This document shows positions 51,874 to 63,951 of a stretch of 64,000 bases of DNA, in pieces. The stretch is from Populus alba (lineage: Eukaryota; Streptophyta; Magnoliopsida; Malpighiales; Salicaceae). Position 1 is the stretch's first letter. Each line of letters begins with the position of its first letter. The notes below the pieces were generated by a model. It did not search any database, was not told the DNA's origin, and saw only the letters and a program-made list of their open reading frames with translations. The stretch is from positions 10,112,169-10,176,168 of the forward strand of contig NC_133288.1 of NCBI RefSeq assembly GCF_005239225.2, given 5' to 3'. The position numbers were made by a program, and so were the translations under genes.

Positions 51874-52035
51874 TTTTTTTTTTTTTTTTTTTTTTATGAT
51901 TTCAAGTTTGAATTCTATGGTTGTTAATATTAATGGTCACTAAAGATTTATCTGGTCCGTTAACTTTAAAACTTATGAAGATTAATCAAGATGCGTTCAA
52001 GCTGACGAGATACTTCATATAAATAAAAAAATACA
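51874..52035 (+). mobile_element. Degraded Au-like SINE
   Basis: After a T tract the plus strand keeps a B-box-like TCAAGTTTGAATTCT, then TGGTCACTAAAGATTTATC, GTTAACTTTAAAACTTATG, GATTAATCAAGATGCGTTC and AAGCTGACGAGATACTTC. This is colinear with the SINE at 42603-42760 but strongly diverged. The 5' end is missing. Confidence 0.6.
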
Positions 52036-52779
52036 AAATACAAAACAATATTTGGTGCACGAAATGAAGGCTTCATGATGGCATTGGGACCAATGCGACC
52101 CTTAAACAATATTTAAATTTCAGAATTATTAGAACTTAGTGGAGGAGTATTGATTGATTGGCCGAGAATATAGGCCTTTTAGCAGGCAAAGTGGGAATAT
52201 CCTGCGACAACTAATTAAACCCAAGAATTGTTTTATCTTTTGGATTAAAAAGGTGACTGTTAGAATAGTGTATTGCATGCTGTTCTATGGATAGATCTCC
52301 TATCAACATCTTCAAAACTGACAGGTGACTTGATAAAGATGAAGACCCAGGCATTATATAAGATCAAGATGTTTCCCACGAAGACTTACATCACCTTTTT
52401 CCTGGGTTTCGGATTTATTGCACATGAATCTTGGATGCAAGCGTCAAAGAGGAAGGTTTAATGAGATACATGTCCTACAAATAATTCCAAGCATAGAAAC
52501 AATTTGAGGGTGTGTGTGTGGTTTATAGAAGCAAACTAATCCATGATTTTTGGAACCTCTATCCATCCAAACAAAAATCCAGCAGTTTCCTTTTTTGAAA
52601 AAAAATTAGCAAAAAAAACAAAATGAATTTGGTAGAATAACACTGTTTGAAAATATTTTGGCGACATATCATGCTTCACCTTGTTATGCTTTTTTTGTTC
52701 TAATTGAAATATAATTGATTTTTATTTTTTTTTTAAATATAGGATTGAAATAAAATGGATCGAAATGAAAAAAGCAAAT

Positions 52780-53350
52780 TAAATATTTTTAGTACCTCAA
52801 TATTTTTTTCAATTTAATTTTAGAACAAAAGTTCATTTTTTGTTGTTTTTAGTCCTTGGTTGAGAGAGGAGAGAGATGTCACCATATTTTGGCAATAGAG
52901 AGAAAGAAAAGTATCATTAACAATGATTTAGGCCACTATAATAGACTATATTTGTGTTAAATGGTTTCATTTGATGATAGAAGTTTGTATTATGTGTTTT
53001 TATACCTTTAAAATTTATGAAAAAATAGATATAAACTTAGGTTTATTTCAGTTTTTGAAGCTGGTTTTTAGGTTTCTATATGCCACATATAAGTTTATCA
53101 CAGTTCTTACAGTATTTTATAGGTGTTTTGGGTCAAAAAATAAATTGAAAATGGGTTTTTAGGTAAAAATATTTCAGCCTTGATTTTCCAACCATCATAG
53201 TAGCCAAAATATAGGCAAATCAATTGATGCATTGTGTGATTTTTTTATAAAAAAATTAGGGCGTACTACATATCGTCCGCTCTAGTTTCAAATAATAAAA
53301 CATTAAAGGCCTAGTTGCATGAGCTCTAACAAAATGGGCTAGGCCCATCA
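52780..53350. repeat. Copy of the unclassified dispersed repeat family
   Basis: TTAGTCCTTGGTTGAGAGAG, the shared CATTTGATGATAGAAGTTTG, and a terminal GC-richer AAATGGGCTAGGCCCATC. Same order as the other copies. Confidence 0.5.
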
Positions 53351-54069
53351 ATGCCAACCCTTTACTTTATTTAAAATTTCTTTTTTCTAATTCTGTTTTG
53401 AAATAAACAATTCTTTTTGTGGTTTTTTCTCTATCTTTTTTTTAATTTATATTTAAATTAGTACTCATTCTCTCTTTTATTTTGTTTGGAGAGACTCTTT
53501 TAAATGATAATTATTTTTTTTTAGTTATGCATTTAAATTTGAAGAGTTTTTATGATTCATCTATAACTTTTTTTTTTCTTTTGTATGAATGAAATTTATT
53601 TTTCAAAATAAAAAAAAATTATTTTCAGATAATATTTCTAATATGTGCAGTTTTACATTATGTTTTTTACTTCTTTGATTTTATTCGATCAATTTAATTT
53701 GTGTCTCTATTTCTATTATAGTTTATTTAAATAAATAAATTTATCAAACACATCAAAGTAAATATCCCGTCTTTCTAAATTAAATATGTTGATTTTCAAG
53801 TTTTATTTTTAGATATCATTAATAAATTTTTATTTATTTATTTATATATATAGTTCTCGATTTATTTAATTATATTTATGTATAAAAAATATTTTTTGAA
53901 CTTAAATTTTTTAAACTACAAAAATACATTAAAAAACCTATGTTTATAATTGTTTTTATAAAAGATGAAAATATTTAACCCCAAACTAAGTATGGGACAT
54001 GTAACAAAAACTCTAGTAGCAATTTCACTTACTCTATAACATGATAAAAGATTCATTTGGGATTCTACT

Positions 54070-54252
54070 AGCGAAGACGGTTTTAAATTTTTTTATTTAT
54101 AAATGTATTAAAATAATTTTTTTATTTTTTAAAAATTATTTTTAATATTAGGACATCAAAACGATTTAAAAAAATTAAATTTATTTATTTTAAATAAAAA
54201 AATTAAATTTTTTACAAAAATAATTTGCACTGGGTTACCAAACACCCTTTTA
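54070..54252. mobile_element. TTTGG-ended MITE-like element
   Basis: Core AATTATTTTTAATATTAGGAC and ACATCAAAACGATTTAAAA, right end GGGTTACCAAACACCC. Left end eroded. Confidence 0.5.
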
Positions 54253-54800
54253 ATATGGGCAATACAGTTATTTTATTATGTGCGGGACAGCTAACAAGGA
54301 ACCAATTAGGATGCAGTCATAAGTTGCAATGAAAAAAAATAATTACAGACAGGTTCCTAAACCACTAAATCGTGTGAGAAATCAATTACAATCATTGTTT
54401 TTTTTTTTTTTTTTCGAATTGGGTTCAGGAAAAGAGAGAAATTGATTTTTAACGATAAGATTTTTAGTCAATTGATGAGACAGAAGAGTAATTTTCCTAT
54501 GTGTTAATTTTAGAAATTAATAGAGCAATATATGTAATATATATTTAGTTATTTAAGTTAAAATTAAATAAACTTTAAATGAGAAAGAAATAAAAATAAA
54601 GGCAAAAATACAGGCTATACGCATAGGTCTGGACGACCCGACACGCTTAGCCCACTGAAATCCAGGCCTAACATGTGAGCCTGATATGTTATTATTAATT
54701 AAATTGACAAATAAGTTTTTTTTTTTTTTTTTAAAGAACACACATTGCATCGTTTATAGACTTAGTTTTAGACCACCAAAGAGGTGGTCAGGAAATCAAG

Positions 54801-54804
<4 letters not shown>

Positions 54805-54856
<52 letters not shown>
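54805..54856. repeat. (TA)n microsatellite
   Basis: About 26 perfect TA units. Confidence 0.95.
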
Positions 54857-54859
<3 letters not shown>

Positions 54860-55810
54860 TATCTAAAACCCTAATATTTATTAAACTATTTTCATCTAAA
54901 AATGCATAAAAAACACTGTTATAACTTTTAAAAAAATAATTTCTTAAATAAAAAATTCTCAAAATCCATTTAAAAATACAAAATAAAAAAAAAAAAACAA
55001 TATCTCTTTGAACTATGATATATATATATATATATCAATTTGAAAGTTCAAAATCATCTAAATAACACTCTTCTCGTCAAGAAAAAAATTTTAACATGAA
55101 ATTTAACTACTTTTATCATCAAAATCCAATAAATCAATATCTTTATCTCTCATTCGCTATTTTTTACTACTTTATCCTCTCTAAAACTCAATGACCAAAA
55201 ATTGAACAAAATGAACTTGAGGACTAAATTGTTTAATTGCAAAACTTAAGGTACCTAAAAGGAAACTTGAAAATAACTTAGGGAAAAATTAAGCAAAAAA
55301 AGGTGCTAACACCATTTTTCTATAAAATAGTCCCATTTTTTCCTTGCTTCAATTTTGGTTTATTTATTTTTAATTTTTTAAACAATAAAATCAGATTTTC
55401 TTTTGCAAAATTGAGCATGAATTTTTTTTTTAAATTGAGATAATCATATAAAAAATAAATCAAAATAAATTATTAATTTTAAATCCCAATCAAAACAACA
55501 TGAAAAGGTAAAATAAAAAAACAAAATATGATAGTGTGTGTGTGTATATATATATATAGGACTCTAGATGATATCACGGGTTTCTTGGTAAAAAAAGGGC
55601 TCCATTCAAGTTTGAAGCTCAAAACAAGTGATCTGTCTGTACTCTTTAACTCTGTCATCATCTTGATCTAAATGAATGATTATATTTAGGATGTAATGGG
55701 AGAATGGAGTCACAAAAAGTTTCAGCTTCTTTAGTTAAAGAGTTGAAAATTTGAAATAAAAAATTACAAAAAGAAACAAACCTCGAGATAGAAGCGCATA
55801 TCGTTTTAAT

Positions 55811-55816
55811 AAAAAA
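55811..55816 (-). terminator. RNA polymerase III terminator of tRNA-Glu
   Basis: Six consecutive T on the minus strand, two bases after the tRNA 3' end. Confidence 0.8.
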
Positions 55817-55818
55817 CA

Positions 55819-55890
55819 TTCCGTTGCCGGGAATCGAACCCGGGTCTCCTGGGTGAAAGCCAGATATCCTAACCGCTGGACGACAACGGA
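55819..55890 (-). tRNA. trnE: tRNA-Glu (anticodon TTC)
   Basis: 72-nt cloverleaf without intron. The acceptor stem TCCGTTG pairs with CAACGGA and is followed by discriminator A. The A box is within GTCCAGCGGTTAGGA, the anticodon loop CTTTCAC holds TTC, and the B box is GGTTCGATTCC. Flanks fit polymerase III: CAAACCA just upstream and a T6 run just downstream. The nuclear context and absence of CCA make it a nuclear gene. Confidence 0.97.
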
Positions 55891-56842
55891 GCACTGGTTT
55901 GTTTATCTGATTTATTATTATATAACAAGAACTTTGCTCCATTTCATTCCACCCCGAGAAACCAGGCTTTACACCTTTAACAAGCAAACACCGTCTGTTT
56001 AGAGATTAAATGATATGGCCATCGCCGGTAACTAACATCATGCTGTTCATCATCCAGAAATAGTAATAAGTTCCGATATCAACTCTAGCTACGCCTGAGA
56101 TGCTACGGGGAAGGCTGCCTCTATATCTGATATGTTTTGATGTGAGCTTCTATGGAAACTCTCTGCGCCAGTCTTGTCTTCTATGGTATTGCCATGTCTC
56201 TGTCGTTCTTCTCATTGGTTTTTCCTGTTTGTATTTTCTTGTGGTCTCCTTCTGAAATATTGGCAATGCTACTTTTTTTCATGCTTCTTCAGGCTGCACA
56301 TCCTCTCCCCCTTTCCCTTTTGTCCTAAAGAAACTTCGGTCCATAGAGGTATCATAATAGTGTTCTTAGAGTCAAGAGAGCAGACATTAAACAAATAAAA
56401 AAACCTTCTTTAATTTTCCTTCCTAGATAAGTCAAATGAGAGCAAAAACTTGTGAAAAGCATTTTAACAAGGATTAGAAAAAAAAAAAAGAAAAAAAAAG
56501 AAACCCAGCGTTCGTGAAAGCTTAACAATGCAATTTCCTATTTACTTCAGATGACTGAGCCAACTTGATGAAATCTTATAACATTCAAATCATATCAATC
56601 ATTAACCCAAAATCAATTCTGCTAAGGAAAAAAAAAAGTGTAATTAGACATCCAGAAATCCCATTCAGTATTATAAGATTTCTCTCGGAATTAAAAACTA
56701 ACCCTTCAAAACATAAAAATTCTAATGCTCCTACTGATTAGCAGTCCAGGACCATTGCTTCACCCTGGGATGGCGCAATACTGCCTGGCATTATATGCAC
56801 AATTCTTCTTTAAGTGTAAACCTGACAAATTGTTGAAAACAA
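55891..56842. other. 3' flank of the LCV gene
   Basis: No gene supported. The half nearest 56843 is likely the LCV 3' UTR. 55990-56400 is moderately GC-balanced with a 74-codon plus-strand frame that I judge spurious. Confidence 0.4.
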
Positions 56843-59800
56843 CTATACTGGTGGCACTGCGAATTTACCAAGTCCTGTTGCATGAACATCATGTGAATCC
56901 ATTGTGTTCAATATCTGTGGTATTGACATCCCCCCTGAGATGACAATTTCTGCCTCGCATGAAAAAGGAAGCACGAGATTAACATCCTATTCGTTCAAAC
57001 TACCAGAGGATTTGCTTATTGTATATTGGTATGGACTACAGAACTCTCACCGATTCCTTCTCGAACTGAGAGATTAGGTCTCAAAATATCCTTTGAACTG
57101 ATGAGGAAAATATCTCCAAGATAAAGGTGGTTGGTAGGCACATAAACACAGCACAGTTCCTCTGCACCCATGCTTCCACGAAGAATAACAATGGATGTGA
57201 TAAATCCGAAAGCATATTCCCCATGACGTGGATGCCTTATGATGGCCACTTCCTTGAAGGCGTTGGAGCTCTGATCTGTAAACCAAATTTATCTCTAAAC
57301 TCCAAGTTCAAAAAAACCTAATATTAGGAAGGGAGTTGATTATCCAAACCTGGGGAAATTGCTGCACTGATTTGTTTAGAAGCAGAGTAAATATAGCTAA
57401 CAAAAGGCATTTTCTTGATAAACCATTCTCCCAAGCCAAGAACAGAAGCTCCCAACCATGAGGACATGAACACACCAATCAGGAAGATGAAAGATATGGA
57501 GGTCACAAATCCAAGACCTAATTTCAAATTAGTAAGAGAAAAGTATTTTTCAGAACAGAGAACGCATAGATGGTACTAATCACATTCACAGCTCAAGCTA
57601 AATGGCTAATACTATAACAGCTAGAATTTCTGGTCAGCTTGGACACAAGATAAAAATCTTTGGGCTGGTTTGACTCTTTTTTTTATATCCTAAACAAGAA
57701 TCACAAAAACATAACAATTTATCTCATTTAAGTCAATGTAATTTGCTTTTGTAGTCATGACAGAATTATTGCTGAGCGGTAAGCACTGTTGATCCTAACA
57801 GCTCAAAATGAATATCCTTTGGCTATCAGTTCCTTGAAAATGGTAGATGACGACTATTTATAAATGAAGAATCTAGTAACAAAGAAAAGAGAGATTTTCT
57901 ACCTATTAAACAGAGGTTAAGGTTCTGCATGGTTAAAACGACACTGATAGTTGGGCCAATCTGTTGCCTGGCCAACAGAATGATCATAATGCCAGTAATG
58001 GGGGTAGCTTTTAGCTTCCAGCTGATTATTTTAAGAAAATTGATTACCTCCTTCATATAAATCCCTCATAATTCTTACAGCATCCTCACAGCTAAAGTAA
58101 TAAATGACGACAAACTTCCCATCATTTTTTTTTATAAGAAACAAACTTCCCATAAATAAATGGCTTAATTGAGAGCGTCCACTACTCTAAAAATATCACT
58201 TCTTCATTACCTTGGAATCAACTATTTCATTGCTATGTCCAGATGATGCTTTGAACATCAAATACATATTAAAAAAATGCAGGTATCTGTGAGAAGAGAA
58301 AGAAAGAATCTAGTGATCTATGTAATAGAATGGGAGAATGTTTACACCCACCAAATATATTGACTCCAAAATGAGCATAGATTGGAGAGAAGAATCCATC
58401 CACGAAACTAATAAACCACCAAGTGATGCAGAATGTGATGGCCATAGGAAGCAAAATGACACTACAAAAGCAAAGCAAATTCTTGTTATGCACCAAGCAA
58501 ACAAAAATGTATCAAGAACCTTCCATGGTTTCATCTCAGGAGGATGCAGAATTGAAGACATTAGTCATGCCATGTGGAACAATGTGATAATGTGAACTGT
58601 CAATATCTACATTTCAGTATTGTGAAAGGCTACAGTAAGACATGTATGCACAAAGATAGTCAGATAGATATGGCACATATTCTCTTCTAATGAATGTTGT
58701 ATTTTTGTATATGGAAACCTTGAATCATGCAAATATTTCATGACTATCAGTATTGAAATCATCGGGTTTGAAATACAATTCAGGACTTAATTTGCAAAGA
58801 CTGGCACTCTAGCCAGAATGCAGGGGACTAGACAAGATAAATGCGCAAGGAAAGATCAAGAAATTAATAGTATATATCCATTTAGTTACAGAGTTAGCGC
58901 AATGGAAGACAAACATATTCCCGCCAGATTGTTGGTTTTTAAGGTCTTTTATCATATGAGAGAATGAAGGTTTATTTCAGGAATCTTAACTGCTAAATCC
59001 TAACCAGTTGGATTAGTAGTGCGCGTGCAAACAAAACTTGGATGCAGCTGATCAGGCTTGCAAGAATTTGAATACAGATACAAGGCTGAGAATTCTATGA
59101 CCTTACCAAAATTCTAAGACATTGTCATATACATCAAAATCTGAAAATCTTCTTGATAACCTAACTACTTTGAAACTATGATTTAAGCGACTTGCATTAT
59201 TCTAAAAGAAACAGCATGATGAGGAGAGAAGAGGCCATAGGCAAAATTTTAAAGAGGCTACAAGCAAAAGTTTGATCGTCAATGGATAAGTAAATACAAA
59301 AAGATGAATATGTATTACAATATCGAAACTATTGAGCAGAAAGAGGCTAACCATCCAGACATGAACTTCTTCGAAGCCCAGCTTCTGATGACTTTAGACA
59401 TTGCCTGCAAGACAAAATATTAAGATGATTTGAGGTAGGTAGATTTCAGACACATTGACATAGAAATTCTACCATGAATCAAGCCACTCTCACTTTAACT
59501 TGCACTCATGTATTATGATTACATTTACTTTTACCTGGTACTCATTAGAATTTCCTTCAGCACATCTAACATCTCACAATTAAATCATCGATCAACTCAT
59601 CAGACTTGTTCACTAAAATCTAGAAAGTAATTAGAAATCACTAACAAATGACTACGTAAGCAATATCAAGTTTAGGCCGCATCCATGGGACTTCCATCCG
59701 AGATTTACCAAACATGTGGGCAAGCCAATTTGCATGCGCCCACAATATTAGTCAACACGCGCGCGCGCATAAGCAAGGGGTATCCACGGTCCTCTGCACC

Positions 59801-60237
59801 ACCACAACTAGTTCTTTATTTCTTCGAACTAGTCTTGTCATGTCATTTCATGTCTAGGCCTAGACGCAACAAGAGTCCATCTTAATTTTTATAAGAGAGG
59901 CTCACGCTTAGCTTCCAGTATCATATAAGAAGTAACATAATATTACAATAACCTTAAAGCAATCTCAGAAAATTGACCCAGTCTCTTTCAAAACACAAAA
60001 ACGAAATTCGATAAAACTTGACGAACAATATCAATTTAAATACGAGACAAAAAAGAGAAGAAGAAGTGAATATGAGAAAGTGAGAACCTCTTCGCTGGAG
60101 GAGTGATGAGAAGAGATGACAGGAGAGACAGATTCAGAGGAAGAATTAGACCCTCCATTGGTAATGATATTGTTATTATTAATATCTGGATTTTGAATGG
60201 GTATTAAACGCTCTAGATCCCTGTCTCTCGCTGCCAT
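56843..60237 (-). CDS. LCV: LIKE-COV (LCV) membrane protein, DUF502 family
   Basis: Relative of CONTINUOUS VASCULAR RING, Golgi-associated plant membrane proteins linked to vascular patterning and vacuolar sorting. Six coding exons join in phase to 270 residues: 60088-60237, 59352-59404, 58352-58461, 57350-57517, 57051-57275, 56843-56949. The N terminus is hydrophilic, Asn/Ser-rich (MAARDRDLERLIPIQNP). Then follow ASKKFMSGCVILLPMAIT with membrane segment 1 (about 68-88), FFSPIYAHFGVNIFG, membrane segment 2 (GFVTSISFIFLIGVFMSS, about 107-124), GEWFIKKMPFVSYIYSASKQ, the conserved EVAIIRHPRHGEYAFGFITS, VYVPTNHLYLGDIFLI and SGGMSIPQIL. All blocks expected of the family are present and the length is typical. 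The first Met gives the family start. Which LCV paralogue this is cannot be decided from the sequence alone. Confidence 0.93.
59758..59768. repeat. Alternating CG run in LCV intron 1
   Basis: CGCGCGCGCGC, within AACACGCGCGCGCGCATAAG. Very unusual in this AT-rich, CpG-poor context. Confidence 0.95.
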
Positions 60238-60709
60238 TTCTTTCTTTCTGTTTTTCAGCTTGTTCTTTTGGTAATTCTCCTTTCTCTCTTGCAAGCTGGG
60301 AATTCCAACGAATGCGTCCTCTCTCTAACGAACCTGCATCGACACGCGGGCGTTTTAACTGTCTCAAGACAAAACAATTGCTCGCTGCAAAATGGGCTTC
60401 AGATGTGACGTGCTCTCCCTGTACAAAGGCCCAACGAGGTTGAATATCTTCCAACTGTGCCTTTCGTCCCAAAACGTTATGGCAATGAATTGTGGTGAGG
60501 CCTCAGAATAAAGAGAAGCCCAACTAAGCCCGAAAAAAGGAGAAGACCAGAAAAAGGGAGGGAGAAAATATTAATCCAGCCGGGCTCAAAAAAGAGAAAG
60601 ATAAGAAAAGAAAACAATGGAATGGCGGTGACCCAATATTTTGGCCCAGTCGAGCCCACTATTTTTTACCAAACTTCACCTAAAGGAAATGAAAGAAAGG
60701 AAGAAAAGA
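60238..60709. other. 5' leader and upstream region of the LCV gene
   Basis: Immediately upstream of the ATG the minus strand is purine-rich and probably transcribed. Several GGCCCA/TGGGCC words (near 60430, 60530 and 60640) resemble promoter site II-type elements of housekeeping genes. Confidence 0.4.
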
Positions 60710-61165
60710 GGGCTGGCATAGGAAAGGAAGGAAAACATGGCACGAAAGCCAAGGAAGAGAGAGAGAGAAATAGACAGCCAAAGCACCACCAAAGATGTAT
60801 ATATCTACCCAAGAAGTAGGGCTGGTGTAGGAAGAAAAGGAAAACTTGGCATGAAAGCCGAGGAGAATAGAGAGAAAGGAAATAGAAGGGAGAGAAAAGA
60901 AAAATAGATCGTCAAAGCACCACCAGAGATCTATCGTTGGCACTTGTCTACCCAAGAAGTAGGGCTGGTGTAGGAAGAAAATGAAAGCTTGGCATCAAAG
61001 ACAAGGAGAAAAGAGAGAGAAAGAAATAAATAGATCATTTGAGATCCATCATTGACGTGTCCCGCCTAAAAGGTAGGCTTCATAGAGATAAATCCAAAAA
61101 AAAAAAAAAACAGCATTTGACAAACTTAAAAATAAATCATTGGAGATTCACCATTGACATGTCCT
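60710..61165. repeat. Polypurine-rich tandem repeat, about four units
   Basis: Units begin GGGCTGG(C/T)(A/G)TAGGAA at 60710, 60819 and 60962, with a diverged fourth from about 61074. Spacings are 109, 143 and about 112 bp. Each contains GGAAAACTTGGCATGAAAGC, a GAGAGAGAAA tract, AAAGCACCACCAGAGATC and TCTACCCAAGAAGTAGG. Non-coding. Confidence 0.85.
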
Positions 61166-62000
61166 GTAGATTGTGGCGGGTGGGACAAAGCAAAAAAAAT
61201 ACAATAATCTTGTTAATGTGTGGCACATGTAATCCACACGCCAAGCAATTTTCCTTCCTTGTTTTTATTTTAGTCACTAATTCTTTAATATTTTTTCAAT
61301 TTAGCCCAATTGAAACCAATGAAGGCCCATCCAAGGAAAGGAGTTTAAGAGGACAATAAAGAAAAAAAAAATGCTCAACTAGCCCAAGGATAGCCTAATC
61401 AAACCTAACAACAAAAGGAAAAGGAGAACGATAAGAAAAGGGAAAGGAAGAAAAAAACATTGTCTTACTAAACAATATTTGAGCTTGCCTATCTATCAAT
61501 ATTCTTTGTTTTATGCGATGTCCACATAATTCTTCATTTTACAAGCTATTATTGCCGATGCATAAATTGTTAGTATAATGCCTACTTGAAAGTCCTATTT
61601 CAAAAATGGATAATGTGGAGCTTACATGAACAACTTGTTTTTCAAGTTACCTGTACAATAAAAATAATTATTTTTTCATGATTACTCTCTTATGGTAGGT
61701 ATATTAATCCATTCTTCATGAGGCAATTTCATGTGACTTGTGATGTATAAATAATTAAGGTCACCAAGTAACAATACATGATAAAACAATAAACATAATA
61801 ATCACAACATACTTTCTCCTACATTATCATTCCCTTTTTTATATATTACTTTCCTCCTATAAATTTGCTAGCTTAAACATATTCTCATGTACTAAATAAA
61901 GGATTTGTTTTCAGGATTTTGTAAGTCACTAGCCTATCCTAATTTCAAAAAATAAAAATAAAAATAAATCTAGAGCCAATAGCACCAAATGTAAAGAGAC
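61166..62000. other. Intergenic DNA without supported genes
   Basis: Moderately AT-rich, no frames of note and no clear repeats. Confidence 0.4.
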
Positions 62001-62790
62001 TCAAGTTTAATTTGAAGTTTTTTTATTATTATTATTTTATTTTACATGCTCATCCTTTCCATTAGAAATAACATATCTGTTAACAACATGCTCAATCTCC
62101 CTTATAATGAAACCAATCTTAGAGCTAGAAAAAAAATATGAAAATTTACTTCACAACTTTTACCGAAAGTATAAGAACATTAACTTTAACCCATCACTTC
62201 AAAAATTCTCCTTAAACACATATGAGATATATCTTTCTCAATGTGCTTTATCAAAAATCATCTCTGAAACAAAATCTAATTTGGTTCCCTTTTCATCAAC
62301 GTCACAAACAAAAAAATTTGCACCTAAATCTTCTCCTTCAACATCATTTTAATCATCCTCGTTGAATTTTGATGGTTGATTTTTATCCATAAAGAAACTA
62401 GAATGATCAAAACTTTTAGTGTCAACATCATATTCATCATGATCAAGAAGTTGTTTCATCTGCTCATGCCTCTAATATGGGTTCTTAAAATTATCTATGG
62501 ATTTGCTATCACTCTTCTCATGATGCTTCACCTCCACCAGTTGATGGGTTAATTTTGTAATATGTCTCTGCATGTTTCCTATCACCAATTCTTAAACATC
62601 TCTTCTCAATTCTCTAATTTGTTTATGTATGTTTTCTATCACCAATTTTTGAACATCTCTTTCTCAACGAAGAACCTTCCCATCCTCTTCTACATGAGCA
62701 CGTCATGTTCTATTACCTCTTATAGTCATGATTATTCCAGCACACAACAAGCAAATAACCATTAGAATCATTGGGCTTTAATACCAACTA
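62000..62790 (-). mobile_element. Probable LTR-retrotransposon relic: primer-binding site and gag-like segment
   Basis: On the minus strand TTGGTATTAAAGCCC (62773-62787) resembles the initiator-Met tRNA primer-binding site. Downstream of it a stop-broken frame has gag-like charged segments (MQRHITKLTHQLVEVKHH, then DVDTKSFDHSSFF). An A/T-rich sequence upstream (62800-63450) could be the LTR, but I could not define its borders. Classification as gypsy-like is tentative. Confidence 0.5.
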
Positions 62791-62799
62791 ACACAAATG

Positions 62800-63631
62800 A
62801 AAACATAAACAAGAAGACAATAGTCTAGAAAAACAAAATTGAAGCCAAATAAGATTGTCTTACAAAACCATAATTCATAATTTTATTTATAAAAATAAAA
62901 GTATGATATGTTGTTCTAAAATGCAAGTTAAACAATCATATTTATACTGGTATTAGAGCTGCCTTGAAGAGGAAAAGAATCTTAATCAATAATCATAGAT
63001 TTATTTTAAGAATTCCTAAACTTAAGAAAAAAAAATAAAATTGCTAATCTTAAGGTTGTTATCTTTTTTATTTTTGGTTATTTGATTGTTATTTTTTTTT
63101 TATTTTTGGTTAATTTTAACAAAATATTAGTTCTTTCAATAATATCAATTACTGAACAAAATTATTTATCTACACATCTACTTCCTAGCTTAAGGGTGTG
63201 ATATACCTAATTAAGTAATAATTAATTTAAAAAATGCATGGCACGACATAGAGTGATAGTACAAATCAATCACTTAATAATTAATTTCAATAATTTTTTA
63301 TTATTTGAGTGCTGATACTTCTTCTTTTTTAATCAAATTAGTAGATAACATGTTGAAAAATAAATCGGATATAACAACACTTTATTGAAAATAAAAGGTA
63401 AAGATATAAATATACTCAAAATAACAAGAAATAAGATGGCATGGAGGGATCAAGTTCTATATCCCGAATGGAGAAATTGAAAATAATATATATATCAATC
63501 CATAATCTTCACTTGAAAATAACGAATGGAGAAATTGAAGGTAAAGTGAAACTGATCGTAGTGTGGATTCATAAGCTGTAGTCCCCTGCTGAGAAATCCC
63601 ACTTCCTATAATATTCTAATGCAAAATGAAG
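62800..63631. other. AT-rich flank, possible LTR remnant and 3' UTR of the TauE/SafE gene
   Basis: No coding frame. The portion nearest 63632 probably includes the 3' UTR of the neighbouring gene. Confidence 0.4.
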
Positions 63632-63951
63632 CTAAGATTGGTGACAAAGATTTTCAAACCCCATGTACTCTTCGTTCTCCAGCTTCTCAACCATGTTTGC
63701 TATGCCCACTCCACCTGCAGCAAATAGTGGCCGTGAAAATGAGTCTCAGGAGATAAAGAAATGAAATAGGGTTTTGTCGAGATCATGAGATGGAGGGGAG
63801 ACTTGAGCACCTAAGCTGACTGCGCTCACAAAAATTGTCAAAGCCAGTATGAAAATAATTAACGATGCTCTTCCAAGAAAAGCAATTATCTTTCTAACCA
63901 CATGCTGGCCAACAAAGGCAGAAATCGTTGCAACTAAAGCAAAGTAAGCAG
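63632..63951 (-). CDS. Sulfite exporter TauE/SafE family protein, last two exons (partial)
   Basis: Two exons (63811-63951 and 63632-63714) are joined by a normal GT-AG intron and end in TAG at 63632; the acceptor TTGCTGCAG marks the start of the first. They encode the C-terminal end of a plant TauE/SafE membrane protein: AYFALVATISAFVGQHVVRK, a hydrophobic IIFILALTIFVSAVSLG, then GGVGIANMVEKLENEEYMG and FENLC near the stop. The family transports sulfur-containing organic or inorganic anions across membranes. The upstream exons lie beyond the window; 63952-64000 is intron. Confidence 0.9.

Noticed and set aside
58338..58595. 85-codon plus-strand frame
   Set aside because: Antisense to LCV exon 3 and its flanking introns; no independent signal.
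62107..62352. 81-codon plus-strand frame
   Set aside because: Low-complexity, and the minus strand carries a better-supported gag-like relic with an adjacent primer-site word.
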